This document shows, piece after piece, positions 5,952 to 7,138 of a DNA stretch of 7,138 bases; position 1 is the first letter of the stretch, and each line of letters starts with the position of its first letter. A program made the position numbers and the translations under genes. The DNA is from a bacterium (GTDB lineage Bacteria; Bdellovibrionota_C; UBA2361; OMII01): contig JAFMIS010000125.1 of NCBI GenBank assembly GCA_017853915.1, positions 1 to 7,138 of the forward strand. The letters are read 5' to 3'. Below the pieces are notes generated by a model. It did not search any database. It worked only from the letters and a program-made list of their open reading frames with translations, and was not told the DNA's origin.

Positions 5952-5975
5952 CGATGACGCTAAGCACTGAGCCAT
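5898..5975 (-). CDS. Isoleucine-rich leader peptide of ilvA (candidate attenuation peptide)
   Basis: A 25-codon frame runs from ATG (5975-5973) to TGA (5900-5898), ending 106 bases before the ilvA ATG. It begins MAQCLASS and ends RRASISIISI. Four of the last six sense codons are isoleucine, all ATT (5918-5916, 5912-5910, 5909-5907, 5903-5901). IlvA serves isoleucine synthesis, so ribosomes short of charged Ile-tRNA would stall exactly here, between the competing RNA arms at 5929-5923 and the hairpin at 5895-5862. There is no Shine-Dalgarno site. The -10 box at 5987-5982 puts the expected +1 on the A of the ATG, so translation would be leaderless. The alternative is a chance short frame, but the agreement of Ile content, position, promoter and hairpin makes that less likely. 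Function is inferred. Confidence 0.6.
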   Translation of the reverse strand: MAQCLASSRANFSPLRRASISIISI

Positions 5976-5981
5976 GGCGGG

Positions 5982-6011
5982 ATTATAGAGACTGTTGGGT
6001 TTTTCAGTCAA
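5982..6011 (-). promoter_or_regulatory. Strong sigma-70 promoter of the ilvA leader
   Basis: TTGACT (6011-6006, five of six matches) and a perfect TATAAT (5987-5982) are 18 bases apart. Seven bases past the last T of the -10 box lies A5975, the first base of the leader-peptide ATG. This is the best promoter match in the window. It would give an ilvA message with about 184 bases before the ATG at 5791. Confidence 0.65.
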
Positions 6012-6034
6012 CACCCCCATAAAAAGGGCAGAAC

Positions 6035-6046
6035 CGATCTAGATCG
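6035..6046. repeat. Perfect 12-base palindrome
   Basis: CGATCTAGATCG is fully palindromic. It sits 24 bases upstream of the -35 box of the ilvA leader promoter, where an activator or repressor dimer could bind. The same size of palindrome can arise by chance, and no second copy is visible in the window. Confidence 0.25.
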
Positions 6047-6048
6047 AA

Positions 6049-6073
6049 CAGTGGATGGAAGAATCCTGCACTG
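6049..6073. repeat. Imperfect inverted repeat downstream of the secreted-protein gene
   Basis: CAGTGGAT (6049-6056) can pair with ATCC (6063-6066) and ACTG (6070-6073), with a three-base bulge. It lies 38 bases past the stop of the gene ending at 6111 and has no T-run. It is a weak terminator or operator candidate. Otherwise the stretch 6012-6110 shows no gene and no further signal I can support. Confidence 0.2.
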
Positions 6074-6110
6074 AGCACGTCGATCGGTAGGGAATGTAAC
6101 CTAAAAGAGA

Positions 6111-7004
6111 TCAATTAATAGGCGACAACACGCATATCTTTTTGGACGAGAACGAGTTCTTGATTAAGCGTAGATCGAGAACGTTTTTCTCCGCGATATT
6201 GAGCATCACTACCGGCGAAGACGGCTCGGCTCGTAAAACGAGATGGCCACGCGTGGGCGGGGTCTTTAGGTTCGTTTTGATGGCTTCCTCAAGTAGCTGC
6301 GCTTGAGCTGCCTCTCCCTTCGCCGCTTGAACGCGTTTTAATTGGGGTAGGGTAAGGATGGTAGTTGAGGATTTGAGGCAATCGTGTTCGCGTTTCACGA
6401 ATATTCCAAGGCTAGGGGTCTCAACGGCACGTCCATTAATCGACACAGTTTCGTTTTCAACCACGTATGGCTTAATAACTTTGGCAGTCTCAGGGTTTAA
6501 TTGGTTGGCAGTTAAAATGGTTGCCACATTTCCAACGCCCTGGACTACGGGAGTTATCCCGTAAAAACCGAGGACTGAATCTCCCTCCTTACCGGCCCCG
6601 CGCAAAGTAATAGTCAGATATGGGTTTGTGTTATCAATATTTATCTCGACGGAACCTCCCTGTCCTAAGAGCAGCGTGAGGTTGCCTACCAACTTGAAGG
6701 TGGCTTTTCCGATGACCGCCTGAGAGTAGGCATTCTCGACTGAGGGATCGAAGCGAATAAACACGTGAGTTGAGCCCTGAACGGGCATCTTTGCTGGATT
6801 AAACTCCTGTGGCGGTACCGGGCTATCAAGTTGCGCTACAAAGATCCCCTGCGCTCCCTCATCATTTCCCAATATGACCTTAGTTTTTCCGTCGGAGCTT
6901 TGGTAGACACCCGAACTGGCGGTCTGAAGAAATTCGGCACGCGGCGCGACGGGCCAGAGTATCCCGGTCAGAAGACAGGCCGTAAAAATAACATTCCGCG
7001 TCAT
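6111..7004 (-). CDS. Secreted protein of unknown function
   Basis: I do not recognise this 297-residue protein. It begins with a clear Sec signal peptide: MTRN, a hydrophobic core (VIFTACLLTGILWPVA) and a likely cut after PRA (residue 23). It therefore probably works in the periplasm or outside the cell. The mature part is rich in beta-forming stretches (FIRF, LVGNLTLLL, LTITLRG) and glycine, with no membrane segments. Only two cysteines remain after the signal (C209 and C291), so one disulfide is possible. At 145-155 it reads LGFYGITPVVQ, which from memory resembles a GF(F/Y)GxxPVxQ motif seen in phage tail and other surface beta-proteins; this is suggestive only. A Lys/Ala/Glu-rich helix-like part follows at about 222-247. 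The ATG at 7004 has only a weak GAG nine bases upstream. Its ATGA arrangement overlaps the stop of a possible upstream frame. The promoter at 6011-5982 lies downstream of its stop, so ilvA need not depend on this gene's transcript. Confidence 0.8.
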   Translation of the reverse strand: MTRNVIFTACLLTGILWPVAPRAEFLQTASSGVYQSSDGKTKVILGNDEGAQGIFVAQLDSPVPPQEFNPAKMPVQGSTHVFIRFDPSVENAYSQAVIGKATFKLVGNLTLLLGQGGSVEINIDNTNPYLTITLRGAGKEGDSVLGFYGITPVVQGVGNVATILTANQLNPETAKVIKPYVVENETVSINGRAVETPSLGIFVKREHDCLKSSTTILTLPQLKRVQAAKGEAAQAQLLEEAIKTNLKTPPTRGHLVLRAEPSSPVVMLNIAEKNVLDLRLIKNSFSSKKICVLSPIN

Positions 7005-7138
7005 TGTGGCAATCTCAACTTTTCCAATCGCTTAATCACCTCTGTAGTATCTTTATCGGTGGGTACTCGTACATACTTTATTCACTAAAAAGCAGAAACT
7101 GAGTTCTCCAGGATTTATCGGCTCTACGGCCATATTAA
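7001..7138 (-). other. Possible 3' end of an upstream gene, split over two frames
   Basis: On the minus strand one frame is open from the window edge to TAA at 7055-7053. From ATG 7133 it reads MAVEPINPGELSFCFLVNK. A second frame, shifted by one base, is open from 7081 to TGA at 7003-7001 and ends DTTEVIKRLEKLRLPQ, a very protein-like helix with no start codon before its GTG. Its TGA overlaps the next gene's ATG as ATGA, the usual form of translational coupling. The two frames overlap at 7081-7053. Either one real gene has lost or gained a base here (mutation or assembly error), or the first frame is the true end and the second is chance. There is too little sequence to identify a family. Confidence 0.3.

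Noticed and set aside
5716..5967. Minus-strand frame of 83 codons containing an Ile-rich run (ILIIAVCF) near the ilvA start
   Set aside because: It overlaps the leader and the ilvA coding region in another frame. Its Ile-rich part simply reads the AT-rich bases just before the ilvA ATG. It has a GTG start without a Shine-Dalgarno site, and is far less consistent with attenuation than the frame at 5975-5898.
5792..5975. T-box or known riboswitch as the ilvA leader element
   Set aside because: I see no T-box core (no GGGTGGTACCGCG-like sequence) and no known aptamer signature. The Ile-rich peptide explains the structure better.
1..7138. tRNA, rRNA, CRISPR repeats, insertion sequences or attachment sites
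   Set aside because: I looked for cloverleaf-like blocks, regularly spaced repeats and terminal inverted repeats with transposase motifs and found none.

Overview
The window looks like chromosomal DNA of a Gram-negative bacterium. Evidence is a Sec-type signal peptide, a signal-anchored SGNH protein, and housekeeping genes with good bacterial Shine-Dalgarno sites. I cannot name the lineage. A tight rnc-der pair and the general style would fit a former-deltaproteobacterial or Bdellovibrionota-like group, but that is a guess. Nothing suggests a mobile element, CRISPR array or structural RNA gene.

Layout. (a) Positions 574 to 1, minus strand: the N-terminal 191 codons of a gene running off the left edge, encoding a low-complexity Pro/Ser/Thr/Ala/His-rich polypeptide. 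(b) Positions 575-862: a divergent intergenic region with a candidate sigma-70 promoter for the plus-strand operon and a hairpin over the rnc ribosome-binding site. (c) Positions 863-4227, plus strand: an overlapping three-gene operon, rnc (RNase III), der (double-GTPase ribosome assembly factor) and a membrane-anchored SGNH/GDSL-type esterase-like protein. (d) Positions 4283-5791, minus strand: ilvA (biosynthetic threonine deaminase), convergent with the operon. (e) Positions 5792-6110: a structured control region for ilvA. (f) Positions 6111-7004, minus strand: an unrecognised secreted protein. (g) Positions 7005-7138: probable tail of another minus-strand gene, possibly frame-broken.

The most interesting element is the ilvA control region, which holds a small unlisted gene. 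A promoter with a perfect TATAAT (5987-5982) and TTGACT (6011-6006) sits upstream of a 25-codon minus-strand reading frame (5975-5898) whose last six residues are ISIISI, followed by a stop. Three bases after that stop begins a 13-bp hairpin (5895-5862). Its arm can pair instead with two sites inside the leader reading frame. The hairpin is followed by a C-rich, G-poor RNA stretch that on the plus strand is a textbook G-quadruplex motif. IlvA commits threonine to isoleucine synthesis, so an isoleucine-rich leader peptide before a hairpin is what ribosome-mediated attenuation by Ile-tRNA supply would look like. The predicted +1 falls exactly on the A of the leader ATG, which would make the leader peptide leaderless. 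No U-tract follows the hairpin, so if it attenuates, the mechanism would be Rho-dependent or translational rather than classical intrinsic termination.

Operon logic: rnc and der both serve rRNA processing and 50S maturation and are coupled by an 11-base overlap with a strong Shine-Dalgarno site. The SGNH gene overlaps der by 23 bases and is probably co-transcribed, though its role is not obviously related.
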